A stretch of DNA of 64,000 nt from positions 3,122,114-3,186,113 of the forward strand of contig CM057156.1 of the NCBI GenBank assembly GCA_029962745.1. Direction: 5' to 3'. The DNA comes from Echinometra lucunter (Eukaryota; Echinodermata; Echinoidea; Camarodonta; Echinometridae). The first letter of the stretch is position 1. The number at the start of each line of letters is the position of its first letter. Shown here piece by piece: positions 51,000-63,000 of this stretch. A program made the position numbers and the translations under genes. The notes beneath the pieces were generated by a model. It searched no databases, was not told the origin of the DNA, and was given only the letters and a program-made list of their open reading frames with translations.

Positions 51000-51983
51000 A
51001 AGTGCGATTTCATGGGCACTCGAACATTGACATTCCTTTTTTTACCATCATGTTTCCCCCTCCCCCCTCCCTCTTCCTTTTTCATAATATTTTCTCATTA
51101 TCATCATCCCTCTTTCATATTTATATCTCTCTTCATCTCTCCCCTTCCATCCTTCCCCTAGAGCTCTTGTCTGTTTTTGTTTTGTTTTATTTTTCTTGTC
51201 CTCTGGAATCTGATGGGCAATTCCATGATTAATAACGTTACATTTAAGCAAATTTTCATACCTTTTGATACAGCAACATAAATATACATTTCATTTCAAG
51301 TCCTGATCTTGAAACAATATATTCTCTCACCCAAGGTCAACAATACATTTTTTTTTTAAAGTAACTGGACAATGCCGGAGCTGTAATGAGAACTATGATG
51401 GTTAGTAACGTTACAAAAAGGGGACACAAGAAAATAATCAATGCTTTTGAAAAAAAAAAAAATCTCTCTACTGTGTTGTACCTCAAACTTAGAGACATAT
51501 AAGTTTTACTTCTAATATGATAACAAATATTTATCCACAAAAATTTAAAAGTTTTCCTTTCTGTTTTTTAAGTAGACCCCAAAATCTTGGTTAGTCACGT
51601 TACGGTTAGTCATGTTACATTTTGTCCAGCACTACGTATTTTAGATTTTTATACCTTTTTAGCAACTTATTTTGGAATATTTTATTTTAATTTGGTGTGA
51701 CACAATGTCCTTCAGATTATCCAAATTTACAAAAGAAACGATAGTTTTCTGTCTAAGTCTAAAAACTGTGTGTAGTCCATTATGTTTTGTATGGTTCAGA
51801 TTCTGCTATACAGAGAGACATCTGGAAAAAAAAATGGTTAGTATGAAGCCCCTTTGTATTTACACTTTTTGTATGATTTTAACCCCCTCCCCCCCCCCCC
51901 AAAAAAATGACTGAATTTGAGCGAGCAAAAATAAAGTTTGGGGTGATGTCCACTTAATCAAGGAATGTATCTTGCTCCCTCAC
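51000..51983. other. Gene-free stretch
   Basis: Pyrimidine-rich at 51050-51160 and otherwise AT-rich. I see no gene, RNA or clear repeat. Confidence 0.5.
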
Positions 51984-51991
51984 GGTCCTCT

Positions 51992-52649
51992 CAGTGGCGG
52001 CACCAGGATTGTTAAAGTGGGGGGGGGGGGGCAAATGGAGGGCAAAAGAAAATGTTGGGGGGCAGGGGCAGTCAATTTTTTTTGTGTGTATGGAAAAATT
52101 GAGCGTGAAGCACGAGTTTTAGTTGCCTGCGTAAATCCACTTTGAGGAGTGGGGGGGGGGATAAGTGAATTTTTGGACTATTTTTTTTCCTCTTACACAC
52201 ATTTTAATATCAATTATGTGAGCGAGCGAAGCGAGCAAACAAAAAATAACCGCTTTTTTGGTTTTTAATCGCATTTTCGAATAAATATTCTGAAATATGA
52301 CGAGCGAGCGAGCCAAAGATAGCTTATTTTTCTTGTTTTTAATCGCATTTTAGAAAAGAAATTTTTAAATATGATGAGCGAGCGAAGCAAGCGAACCAAA
52401 AATAACCACTTTTTCGGTTTTCAATCGAAGTTTTGAAGAGCAGAAAATGGTATTTTAGAGCGCTTCACAGCTTGAATATGATGCTTATGACAACATCAAC
52501 TTATTTACAAATTACTGTATAATTTTTCTTTTCAGTCATCAAAATTTCTGGGGGGGGCAACTGGGGGGGCAACTGGGGGGGCAAAGCTTCTGAGGGGGGG
52601 GGGGGCAAATGCCCCCCCCATGCCCCCCCCCCCCTTGGTGCCGCCACTG
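51992..52649. mobile_element. hAT-like MITE with perfect TIRs and 8-bp target duplication
   Basis: 658 bp. TIR CAGTGGCGGCACCA is perfect at both ends, and the exact 8-bp duplication GGTCCTCT lies at 51984-51991 and 52650-52657. G- and C-runs lie just inside the ends. The interior has three units of about 80 bp carrying gagcgagcgaagcgagc and tttttaatcgcatttt. Those words also occur, inverted, in the 34298 element. Confidence 0.92.
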
Positions 52650-52929
52650 GGTCCTCTCTTTCCTCCTCACTCTCTCCTTCCTGTTTCATTTTCTCCCCTT
52701 TATTTCAAATGCATATCATTTACATATTATTCATGTTATTATACAGAACTACTATCTTGTTTTTAAATATGAATGAATTCAAATTATTGTATTTTTATAC
52801 CTCGAATGCTTTGAGTAATGTACATGCTTTGCAGTTTGGCTTTTGAGCTGCAATAGGGTCTTTTTTTTAAAAGTAGACCTACCCTTTCAATCCAATATTT
52901 TATTTCTTCTTTTTCTTCTTTTTCTCCTG

Positions 52930-53085
52930 TGTCTTCTTTTCTCCTCCTCCTCCTCCTCCTCCTCCTCCCCCTCCTCCTCCTCCTCCTCCTCCTCCTCCTC
53001 CTCTTCCTACTCCTTCTAGCTCTTCTTCTTCTTCTTCTTCTTCTTCTTCTATTTCTTCTTCTTCTTCTTCTCCTCCTTTATCTTC
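52930..53085. repeat. CTC/TTC microsatellite
   Basis: (CTC)n then (TTC)n, about 130 bases upstream of the MYDGF start codon and on the coding strand. The poly-Leu frame is an artefact. Confidence 0.9.
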
Positions 53086-53211
53086 CTCATCAAGGCCTAT
53101 TTTATACGTATAGTCTTGTTAATATCTCTGTGCACAGTTTGTTTTCATTTTGATATTTGCCTTTCGAAGGATACGGTACCACCATTGCATTTTATATCGC
53201 AGTGATTGTGG

Positions 53212-55299
53212 ATGGCCAAAAACTTTCTCACAAAAATGGATTGCAAAAGTCTTTGGGCCTTCTTCTTCTGTCTTTTCGTGAGCATTCAGAGCGTGAAAAG
53301 TGATGCTGAACAAGTAACCGAACATTTTGACGTGAAACCTGGAGGGGAATCTCATAAAGCTGAAAAACAACTCGTAAGTAGGCCTACTGACCTAATTGTT
53401 TCGATGTGAAATGAGTTGTCCCACCCATACACATCCGTGTCTCTTATCTTTTCTTTTGCTGTTTGTTTCATCTTGGCCATGTTGCGTATTGAGTGGGCGT
53501 GGCCGTAACAGCTGGGCTGGGGGCCCGGGGGTCACTTCCAATGAAGAGTGGACAGCATCCGCGAGAAAAAAAATGCGGAAAAGGGGTATTTTTTCAGGGG
53601 TAGGCGCGGAACGCGAATAGACTCGAGTGTCGAAAGAAATGAAAAAAAAAAAGCCCCCTAACTTAAGGGCCTAAATCACGATAATCTAAAATGCGTCCAG
53701 GTCAGGGCTGAGGTCTCCCCAGGGATACTGCGCTTGGCATGAAAATTTGGGTTGAGGCCTTGAGAGCTTAAATTTAAGGGACAGTGCAGCAAAGAAAATT
53801 AAAGGAATGGAAACATGATTTGCTTGGTTAAATCATGTTTAAAACCTCCCTGGTTAAATGGAAGCTCCATTAAAGTGCATTTTCTCGGAAAACCAGGGCT
53901 GGGGGAATTGATTTAGTTTACTTTGTAAATATTTTATTGTGTTTGTTCAAAAATGTTAAACCTTGTATGTTGATAAAAACAAAAAGATAGAATAAAAGAA
54001 AATGCTTTGCTCTGGAACGGTTTTCTTTGTTCTTTTTCTCAATAAGATAAAAATGCTATGCTTTGGAACGGGGGTCTTCTCCGCGGCACATACCCACCAC
54101 GCATTATATACTGAGCGCCCCCCCTGGGCGCATCGGCGCGTGCAATTTCAGGTACCGTTACTGTACAGTAGCACGCAGCCAGGAATGCTTCCTTCATATC
54201 AAGTAAAATCGCTAATTTTCAGATTATAAAATTGTATTTGTTAATGCAGCTTACCAGATATTTGATCCGGTAATTGTTGTGATTCCATATAAAATGATAT
54301 TGTTTACAGTGATTTTCGTGTCTGATAGGTACACGCGCTATCTGCTTTAGTGCATACACCTTTTTCGTCGACAGAGGGCGCCCATTTGGTTGGAAGCTGA
54401 CCAACAGTTTATTTTTACATGGAGAGCATATTGTGGGTTCAGAATTCTGGGAGCATCTTCCAAAATAAGCATTCAAATCGCGTTCAAATGGCAGAGATTA
54501 CACGGCGGGCCGGCAACTCACCCAGCAGATAGCTCAACAACCTGCCCAACACCCTGGTTAAATCGTCACAGTGTTGTCCAGAAACACCGCCATGAGTGCT
54601 GGAAAATCACTTTCCCATGGGCCAATGACATACATGTACCAGCCTTGTAAATATTGGCTGTGGCCATAATGAACCCGATTGACACTTGGGAATAAAAATT
54701 TGATATGCGAAAGAGAAAATTTAGACAAAAATTTATCGTAGGGAAGCTGGTAAAAATTCACTGCTGTTTCAGTAGAGGCGCTGGTCTGTAAATGTAAATT
54801 GCCTTCGTTAACCAGGATCGTCCTCATTTATAAGGATTTCTTTACACAATAAAACTGGGAAAGTTCAATCCCCTTAGAATTGCCAACGCAAGTTGAGAGC
54901 ACTAGCTCAATGTAAACCTATCGGGTTTCATTACAAGTCTGTGGGAAGATGGACAAGTCTTGAAAGAAGATCGTGAACTGGGGGTATTTCATGACACAGA
55001 ATCTATTTTTAGCACTCTCAAGGCCCGAAACTGCCGTCTAAGCCCCACAGGACAAGGTGAAATAAAATTGTCCTCATAAACAAGGACAATCTCAATTTAT
55101 TAGGACACAATTTTTCTTCGTTTATGAGGACAATCCTTGTTTACAGACCAGTGCCTCTACTGTGTTTACATTTCCCGGCCATCCATAGTAATGCAGATTG
55201 AAAATGGCGACTATCTTGCGCATGCGCATCGATGCGCAACTAGGTGCAAACGATCTTTCAGATGTTTTCACAAAATTTACGGTGAGATGCCGTAAATTT

Positions 55300-55338
<39 letters not shown>

Positions 55339-56028
55339 GCAGGGTTCATTCAAATGTACATTTCTGTACAAGGCACAGGGAGGAACAAATGAGGTAAGGG
55401 TCATTAGCATTGTAGCATGGTCCCCCAAATTCTCTTGGGCCCTGATAACTTGTTATCAATAACAAGTTGCAATAACTGTTATAAGCTACTGAAATCCTTG
55501 AATTTGATTGGCTGAGAGCAAATTTGTCATGGAAATGTGGCAGTTACTGATAACAAGTTTTATGAAACATGGCCCTTGTTTTGCTTGCTTACTTTTTAAA
55601 TCAATCCTGTTGAGTTATGGGCCCAACCAAACCTGCAACAGATAAGGCGGCAGACAGACTCCTAATGCAATTCTGATACCATGAATATTCAATTACTTTC
55701 CTTTCATGAAATTTGTTTTTAGAACATTAAAGTAATCATGTTGCTGTTTAGTTTTATTTTTTCTATTCCAGGATACTTTTTATTCCCACTCTTGTGTGAT
55801 CTACAAAGGCACACAAATCATCCCATTTATCTGTACATGTATGTGTATTTCCATCTTGTTCATTTTCTCCCAGAGGCGGTGCTACATGGATTGAAAAAAG
55901 GAGAAAAAGAAGAAAAAAGAGGAGGAAGAAGAAAGAAGAGTACGGGGAAAGAGAGGGCTCGGTCATGCAACTATATAATACCCCTGTTTGTTCATTTAAA
56001 ATGTAAATAAACTCATCTCTAGGTCATC

Positions 56029-56059
<31 letters not shown>

Positions 56060-59000
56060 ATCAAACTACCCTGGTACCACTGCAGCTCTTGCTTGTCAGA
56101 GATCTTTGGATGTATACCATTTACAGTATGTGATGAAAGATTTTCTGCCCATGAGCAAACATCTCTGTGAAGGAAATGTGTCCCTCCCTCCCTCCCTCCC
56201 CCCCCCCCCACCATTTTTAAAGAGCTCCTTACGGACCTTGAGTTTATTTCCCCAGGGTCCACATCAGTAGTATTAACCCATAGAAGTACAGTGTCACCTT
56301 TAGGAGACGCTTTTGCAGTATCTGTTGGTCCAGAATGTTGGGCAGTACATATCATACATGAGCAGAAAAAGAAAAATGCACTGACAAATTTGAGCCCATT
56401 CCCATCGCTGTATGGTGTGACATTCTCGAATTAAGCAGTTTAAGTGTAACTAATAAGTAAACTCTTTAAATTGGCAATGCAGTGAATAATATATAATCAC
56501 TATTTCTGTGTTCAAATTAGCAATTTCTGATTCAATTTTACAATTACATTTCATTTTGGTTTATGTTATACCCATATTTATTTTTTTTTCAAGCTATGTA
56601 AACGTGGAAAAAAAAATTGTATTGCCAATTTGAGGATTGAAGATGATTAATTCTGACCTCAAGAAAGCTCTGTACTGCTATGAGTCAATGGGCCTTGTAA
56701 CTTTTATTACCCCAGTAGGTACCAATTTAATGCACCTGGGTTGAGAGGGACATGATTATGTGGGCAAAATACCTTGTCCACAGATTGTAAGCACCAAGCC
56801 AGGATTGAACCCAGCACCTTTTATATGAGAGGCAAGAGTTTTCACCACTATACCATGGTGCTATATGTTTGTTTATTGATTATTGTTCCAGATATTTCAT
56901 TCATCTTGTTTCTTTTATAGGATTGGGAGATGAGTCTTGAAAAGGATGATTATGGTGTCTATTCCTGTTCCGTTGCTAGACCTCAAGGAACATCGTACAT
57001 CTTCTTTCAACAATTCAAAATGAAAATTGCTGGAGCTAAACTGGAATCAGTGGAAGCAGTTGTAAGATAATACCTCTAAGTCTTTTCATATTTGTGACAG
57101 AATATTAGGTTTATAGCCACTTGGTCTACTACCAGTTAGTCTAATTTCCTGATTGTTTAATACCACTATGGCTAATACCCACTTGAACTAATTGTCATTT
57201 TGTCTGATGATCAAATGGTCTAATAGCCACTTCGTCTGCTTAGTTTTCCTCATTTTGTCTCATGACCATTTGGTCTATTACCAGTTCGTCTAATCAGATA
57301 GACTAAGTGGTGTTATACCAAGTGGGTATTAGACAAAATGGGCATAGCCTAAATGGAAATTCGATGAAATGGTAAATGGGCTAGTGACAATTAGACCAAA
57401 TGGTTATTAGACGAACTGGTTGTAGACGAAATGGGATTAGACCATGTGGGATGAGACCGAATGGGCATTAGACAAAGTGGGACTGGACCAAGTGGCAATT
57501 CACTGAATAATGCATGATCATGGCACTTTTTTAATGAGAATTTGATTCCATGCAATCTATAGAACTCAAAGGATGGGTCTAAAACAAATGGAATTATTTA
57601 TGTAAACAAGATTATGTAATGAATATTCAATTGTTAATTTGATTTTTAACAAATGTAGAGAAACACAGAAGAAACCTTCATTTAAAGGCATTAGCGAACT
57701 TTGTGAGCAGCCGATTAAAAAAATTGTTTTTTGCCTCCCTCCGCGTGATACGCCAATACACACAGTACAATCCGGTGAGCCATGCGCGCATGCGCACTCC
57801 TTACATCTAGTCTGTGCAACCGACCCTTATATATTTTTCAAACATTGGTTCACATTTCTAATATTTGAAAATACTTCCTGTGGATATTATACTTTGAAAC
57901 TTTCAGACTGGTATTTTACACTATAACCCTTACATTTATCCCATTTTCAAGTAGCAATATAATTTTATTTTTAATTATAACAATGTTAAACAATGCTTTT
58001 AATTAAATTTCACCCATCCTCTCCAAAAAAAAAAGAGAATATCACTTTAATAAGATATGGTAATAATCATCAGCAACATGTTTTCGAGATTATACTTGGC
58101 TTCATAACATTCCATTGTTAATTTAATTTTTAACAAATAGTTATTGTTTAACCCATTCGTGACAGAGGTCCACATTTTGTGGTTTGGCCTAATATCTTTT
58201 GATGCAAAGCCCTAAAAATCATACCAAATACATGAGCAGAAAGAGCAAAAATTTCTACACAAACTGTGCCCATTTTGGTTGCATCAATATTTGTTGTTTG
58301 ATGCTGAAATTTTTTTTAAAGGAAAATAAGCATTAAAATCCTTAAATTGGCAACGTGATAGAAAGTTTAAAATCACCGTTTTCCTCTGCAAATTGGCAAC
58401 TTTTTGACTTCTCATCATAATTACTGTCAATTTGTATTTATTTCAGATACATGACGTTTTATAAGAAAAATGTAGCAATAAAATAAAAATGTTGGTGTTG
58501 CCAATTTGAAGAATAAAAGCTGATCAAATTAGGCTTTAAATAATTCCTGTCACGAATGGGTTAAATATTTGTGCTTAGACTACATGTATTTAATTTTCTA
58601 AACAAGAATCACATGATGGCACAGAAACCTTGGGCCATGTATCAGCTGATTATCCTGTTATACTTCCTATATATACATTCCTTTCATTCATTGTTTGTAT
58701 CTATATATCTTCCCCCCCCCCCCTCTCTTATTCTCTCATTCTCTTTCTTTCTCCTCTCTTACCTGTATCAATATCCTGCTGTCCATATCCAGGGTGGTCA
58801 AGATCATCCTCTAGAACCGGAGGAATATGTGGTCAGCAAGCGTCATAATGAAGGTAAAATTTCCATGACCATGCCATGAACTACCGTAATCATGGAATAT
58901 TTTTGGTGTGGAAATTTTCACGTATTTCGCGCGGCAAAACACTTTCATGAAAATAAAACTGCATGAAATATTTTGTTTATTTTGCTCGTGAATCCTGACT

Positions 59001-60004
59001 GTCCGCGAAGAATTAAAAATGCACAATTGTGTATAACTCGGCTGAGCACTAGAAATTAATCTCGTGAAAATTTCCACTTTTACAGTACATTAAACCTTGT
59101 TTGTGTGGGAATGCCTTATTAATTAGAGGAACATTCTGGTTTCTTTCAAAATGTAGAGGTAAGTTAGTAGACCATAGTTAGCCTATTGATTGATAGATGA
59201 TGATGTACGCATGAATCCAGCTTGTGCAGATGACTAAAGCCTCTATTTTATGTTAAAGTGCCTCTCCCTTTTTCCAAAGACATGGGTTAGGAAATTGAAA
59301 AAAATTATCTATTTCCACAGATAATTCTATGATATCTGAACATCCATTGTATTGGAGAGTCATACCACCTCGGGGGGGGGGGGGGGGGGGGGGGGATGTT
59401 TAACACGTAGTGTTAATCTACTTCTGCATATTTCACCTTTAGCTGATGCAATTTATAATGATTGAGAATCCTATTTGGTTTACCATATTCAAGTCATTCA
59501 TAAAGTCATTCGTAACTTTGCGAACAGCTTTATTGACCCCTCTGGTTTGTTGAAAATTATTATATTCCTCTTAAAAGAAGAGGTTATGGCTCAAGAGAAA
59601 GAAGATATGAACTGTGAGAGTCATTTTTTGACTAAGAGTGGTGCCATCAAGGAGTTCAGTAGAGTAGGAGTGAGGAAGCTATTTTATCTGATTTGTGTCT
59701 CTGCCTGCGATTTTGGGATTGGCAAATTCTTGTACTATCTTCTTTTTGGGGGGAGGGGGATGGGGACTTGCACTTGGTTGTACTATAAGTATTTACTGTC
59801 GGACTAAATGTAGATTAAAAAGTGTGCCATTTAGAAATCAAAAGCTTCCTTTGTATCTTCCTTCATGGGTAGATTTATGATTAATTCACCTTTCCCTTAT
59901 TTTTTAAAATCTTCTTTATTACAGTTCACAGCAAAAAAGATGTATTCAAATCACAGCTCAAGAGACTGACAGTGTTTGCAGAGAGTAGTAAGAAAGAATT
60001 GTAA
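53212..60004 (+). CDS. MYDGF: Myeloid-derived growth factor (MYDGF/UPF0556)
   Basis: Predicted ER-Golgi/secreted protein; the mammalian orthologue is a cytokine-like factor with roles in tissue repair. Exons: 53212-53373, 55343-55393, 56921-57061, 58793-58853, 59925-60004, with junction phases 0,0,0,1 all consistent, giving 164 aa against 173 in human. Seen: a signal peptide (LWAFFFCLFVSIQSVKS at about 14-30), FDVKPGG at 39-45, then SFKCTFLYKAQGGTNE, DWEMSL, YSCSVARPQGTSYIFFQQFK and AGAKLES. These follow the human order FDVRPGG..QGGTNE..RPQG.SY. The C terminus SSKKEL is a KDEL-like ER retrieval signal in the place of human RTEL. Two Met codons (53212, 53236) could start; the second gives a more compact signal peptide. 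The acceptor of exon 2 uses a (CT)n microsatellite as its polypyrimidine tract. No break was found. Confidence 0.95.
54770..55162. mobile_element. MITE with CAGTAGAGGCGCTGGTCTGTAA ends
   Basis: TIRs cagtagaggcgctggtctgt (left) and, inverted, cagtagaggcactggtctgt (right) are flanked by the 5-bp direct repeat tgttt (54765-54769, 55163-55167). The interior repeats aaggacaat/attgtcctcat words in both orientations. It lies in MYDGF intron 1. Confidence 0.8.
55437..55575. repeat. Small MITE with GGGCC ends
   Basis: gggccctgataacttgttat at the left and ataacaagttttatgaaaca..tggccc at the right are inverted versions of each other. It starts 44 bases after MYDGF exon 2. Confidence 0.65.
55873..56083. 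mobile_element. Diverged relative of the 41783 hAT-like MITE
   Basis: Shares the purine-rich core, gcaactatataatacccct and a C-run before catcaaa.taccctgg with 41783-42027. The ends are worn (cagaggcggtgctac; ggtaccactg) and no target duplication is visible. Confidence 0.65.
56273..56688. mobile_element. TTAA-family MITE, inverted copy of 15372-15788
   Basis: 416 bp, reverse-oriented relative to 15372-15788. The left TTAA is intact (TTAACCCATAGAAGTACAG); the right end reads tactgctatgagtcaa, where TTAA has become TCAA. Confidence 0.8.
56700..56868 (-). mobile_element. tRNA-derived SINE
   Basis: On the minus strand: agcaccatggtatagtggtg (A-box), then gctgggttcaatcctggctt (B-box), followed by a non-tRNA tail. 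It is in MYDGF intron 2, ending about 50 bases before exon 3. Confidence 0.6.
57112..57505. repeat. Short-motif-iterating inverted element (TAGACNAANTGG motif)
   Basis: The left half repeats ccactTGGTCTAat-type words about every 20 bases (ggtctactaccagt, ggtctaatagccac, ggtctattaccagttcgtct). The right half repeats the inverse (attagacaaaatgggc, attagaccaaatgg, attagacgaactgg). The switch is near 57298. It lies in MYDGF intron 3. Confidence 0.7.
58148..58564. mobile_element. TTAA-flanked piggyBac-like MITE
   Basis: 417 bp, same orientation as 9385-9800 and near-identical, with intact TTAA at both ends and TIR TTAACCCATTCGTGACAG. It lies in MYDGF intron 3. Confidence 0.88.
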
Positions 60005-60407
60005 CACTAGTATTCCTCATTATTTTTTTTTTTCATTCTTTCTTCAAATTTTGCTATTTCCTGTATTTTTCTAATTTTACCTCTTTAAGAATTTATTTTT
60101 CAAATTGTTCTATTAGTTCAAACTTTATGGAGAGTAGTTTTCTCTGTGTCATTCCTAATCAATTCTTTTATGCTTAACATACCTGCACTGAAGATGGTCA
60201 CAGGTGTAGTTAACCATCAGTTCACACATCAGTGAAAAATGTAATCATGTTTCTCGGGTAAAATGCTGGGTTTCAATATGCACTAATTGTAAGGAATAAA
60301 ACGCTCTACCATAGAATGTTAAAACATTGCTTTACACATAAACATCAAATTTCATTCATATATACTTCTGTTATTTTGTCAAATAATTTGAAAGGCAGTG
60401 ACACTTG
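60005..60407. other. Probable MYDGF 3' UTR and flank
   Basis: AT-rich. An AATAAA at 60295-60300 could be the polyadenylation signal, giving a 3' UTR of about 300 bases. Nothing else seen. Confidence 0.4.
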
Positions 60408-60815
60408 TTAATGAATGCGGTGCAAACTTTTACTCTGCCACTGCGGATTTACCAGTCTAACATCATGGGCTAAATTCATAAAGGCGGTTTAAACCTCCTT
60501 GAGCATACTACGGTAATGATAAGCGTAAATAAGTGCACGTTGCCCATGTGCACACTTAAGTGGAATGGATTCAGTGTGCATGTATGCTTAAAAAAACTCA
60601 GGAGGGGATTTTAATGAATACGGTGCAAACTTTTACTCTGCCACTGCGGATTTACCAGTCTAACATCATGGGTTAAATTCATAAAGGCAGTTTAAACCTC
60701 CTTGAGCATACTACGGTAATGATAAGCGTAAATAACTGCACATTGCCCATGTGCACACTTAAGTGGAATGGATTCAGTGTGCATGTATGCTTAAAAAAAC
60801 TCGGGAGGGGATTTT
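60408..60815. repeat. Tandem duplication, period 203 bp
   Basis: Two adjacent copies starting ttaatgaat.cggtgcaaac and ending gaggggatttta differ at only a few positions. Inside, ttcataaaggcggtttaaac resembles MITE termini, so it may be two copies of one element side by side. Confidence 0.88.
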
Positions 60816-61936
60816 AACCATGGCATAGTCTAAACCTCTTTTTGTCATTTTAGACCAATGAGAATCGGAAAAAAATACACGGGGACTCGGGGCGAATGCG
60901 CCCCCGAAACACCAAAAAGAGCCCTGGAAAACTAAAAAAAAAAAACCCTGAAATTCTCATATGGTCCAATGTAAACTGTATTACAATATAGAAAATTTGG
61001 GAGGGTGGGCTCTAAAAGTAGCCCTGGAAAAAAAATAATTAATTTTTTCCCTGATGAGAATCGAGTGAATCAATCACCACAAACCTATTAGAATGTACCA
61101 TTTGTATTGACATTTCTCTTCCATTTTCGTCCAGATTTCTAAGTACCATGCATTTAACACATCGTGTATACTATGTGCATGTACAAGTATGTAATAAACC
61201 AGGGAATTCAAGTAATCTTTTTTGTTGATTGGTGTGGAGATAAATCCACTTCAAAAGATTGTCTCGCATTAACTTATATGTGGATAATGTGTAATGACAC
61301 TGAAATATTATGTTTGTAACTTGGGATTTCTATGTTTATCATGATCTGTATTTGGTTGAACTGTATAGTAGTCTGCATTGGATGATAATTTGTGAGATCA
61401 GTAGACTCACCAGTACAGTCTTTTTTTTAAAAATGGAACTTGAAAGAGGATTGATCCACAAGAAAAGAATTTGAGTTTAACATAACAGTACTGTCTATTG
61501 ACTGTCAACTGTGAAGACCACAAGCTCTACACCATTTAAAGAAAGCAAATACTGGTACCGGGTATATTAAATGCACAGAGCAGCGGACCCTCACTGAGAG
61601 CTCTAGTGGGCAAACAAATCAAATTGTTAACTGCTTCTCTAGATTAATTATCTTTAAATGCATGTAATGTGGAACAAAATGAACAAATTCCAAGCAACAA
61701 AATCATGTCACGTTGAGATTAAGGAGGTATCCGTGTACTCTGCATAGACATGCCTGAAGTCCATTATCTGAAATGTTTCATATCACAGCTGAAACATTAA
61801 ACATGTATAAGGAAAGGTCACATGTAGAGATATAGATATATGCAATGTTCTATATTAATCATTTGTATATATTACAGATACATTCCAATGTGTATGAATT
61901 CCCTTACAGAATTCTCCATATTTTGCAAATATGAGA
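60816..61936. other. Gene-free stretch
   Basis: AT-rich sequence with no recognisable gene. A polyadenylation-like aataaa is at 61192-61197. Confidence 0.5.
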
Positions 61937-62279
61937 TCAACAGTAGGGGGCGATATTTCCCACACACGATGCAGACATGGGCACTTCCGGTTTCCATACA
62001 AACATCATGGGTCGAGTCTTAACAAGTCCCATAAAAATTATAGTTTTTGAGCGTAGAAAATGCAAACAACAAATTCTGATGCTACCTGCACAGATCTAAT
62101 AAAATTATCAGGAGAGTTAATGAAAGTTCAATATTTTTGTCAAATGAGTGATTTGTTAACCTGGCTGTACATTTTCTATGGAAGCTGGAAGAAATCTTCT
62201 CAAATCGTCGGGACTGGATTTGTATCTGCGCATGTGCTGACCTGCGCGGTATGCAGGAAATGTCGCCCTCTACTGTTGA
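61937..62279. repeat. MITE with TCAACAGTAGGGGGCGA ends
   Basis: 343 bp. Left tcaacagtagggggcgatat and right, inverted, tcaacagtagagggcgacat match over about 24 bp. An open frame starting inside it (62060) is not a gene of known type. Confidence 0.75.
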
Positions 62280-63000
62280 ATTTCATATTTACAATATGGA
62301 GAATTGTTTGTCTCTTGATTAATTATCTTTTCTTTTCTTTTTTTAATGCATTGCAATATACTCAGGATTTGTTCTTGAATCTTATGAAAGCTAATTTAAT
62401 TGAAGGGAAAAGTGCCTTAGAATATACTATGTATCTTTGCTCATTATCAATGAAAAAACTTATGAGTGTTTGGAATGTGAGTTACCCCTTTGGTTTAGTT
62501 TGTTTCACTTTGTTGGTGTTTCAAAGATTGTAAAAATGTATTTTTCTTCTTTGTAGGAGAAAGAGTGCATAACCTCATAGTAAAGATAAAATTATGGTGT
62601 AGTCTGGACAGATGTATTTATTGGGAAAAAAATGAATGCATATAATAATGTTAATGTGAGAAATACCCAAGAGAAGAAAATCATTGTTTTATTAGACGTA
62701 AAAGAAGGTATTTTCCCTCTTCAATATGTATGGCTGTAATGTGAGATAAGAAGTTGGCTTGCACAAGGATGATAAAAAAAAATCTAAAGTGGGGGCATCG
62801 TGATAATGTCTGTTTCATGTTGTACTATTACTCTGGCGTATGTATATTTCATGATTCTGTGAAATTTTTTATAGAAGCAATAAAATTATTACATTGTATT
62901 GAAAATATTTCTGCTGTCAAGTATTATGCTGATTTTTATTTTGTTACTTTGTGCAGCAATTTTTTTTTAAGTTTTGTTTTTCTCTTTACTGTTGCTCTTA
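62280..63000. other. Gene-free stretch
   Basis: AT-rich. I see no gene, RNA or repeat structure. Confidence 0.5.

Noticed and set aside
52929..53153. Poly-Leu frame that could look like a signal peptide upstream of MYDGF
   Set aside because: Translation of CTC/TTC microsatellites; the MYDGF signal peptide is at 53212 or 53236.
62060..62533. 157-residue hydrophobic open frame
   Set aside because: Its first half lies in an inverted-repeat element, it has no recognisable domain and its composition is that of AT-rich DNA.
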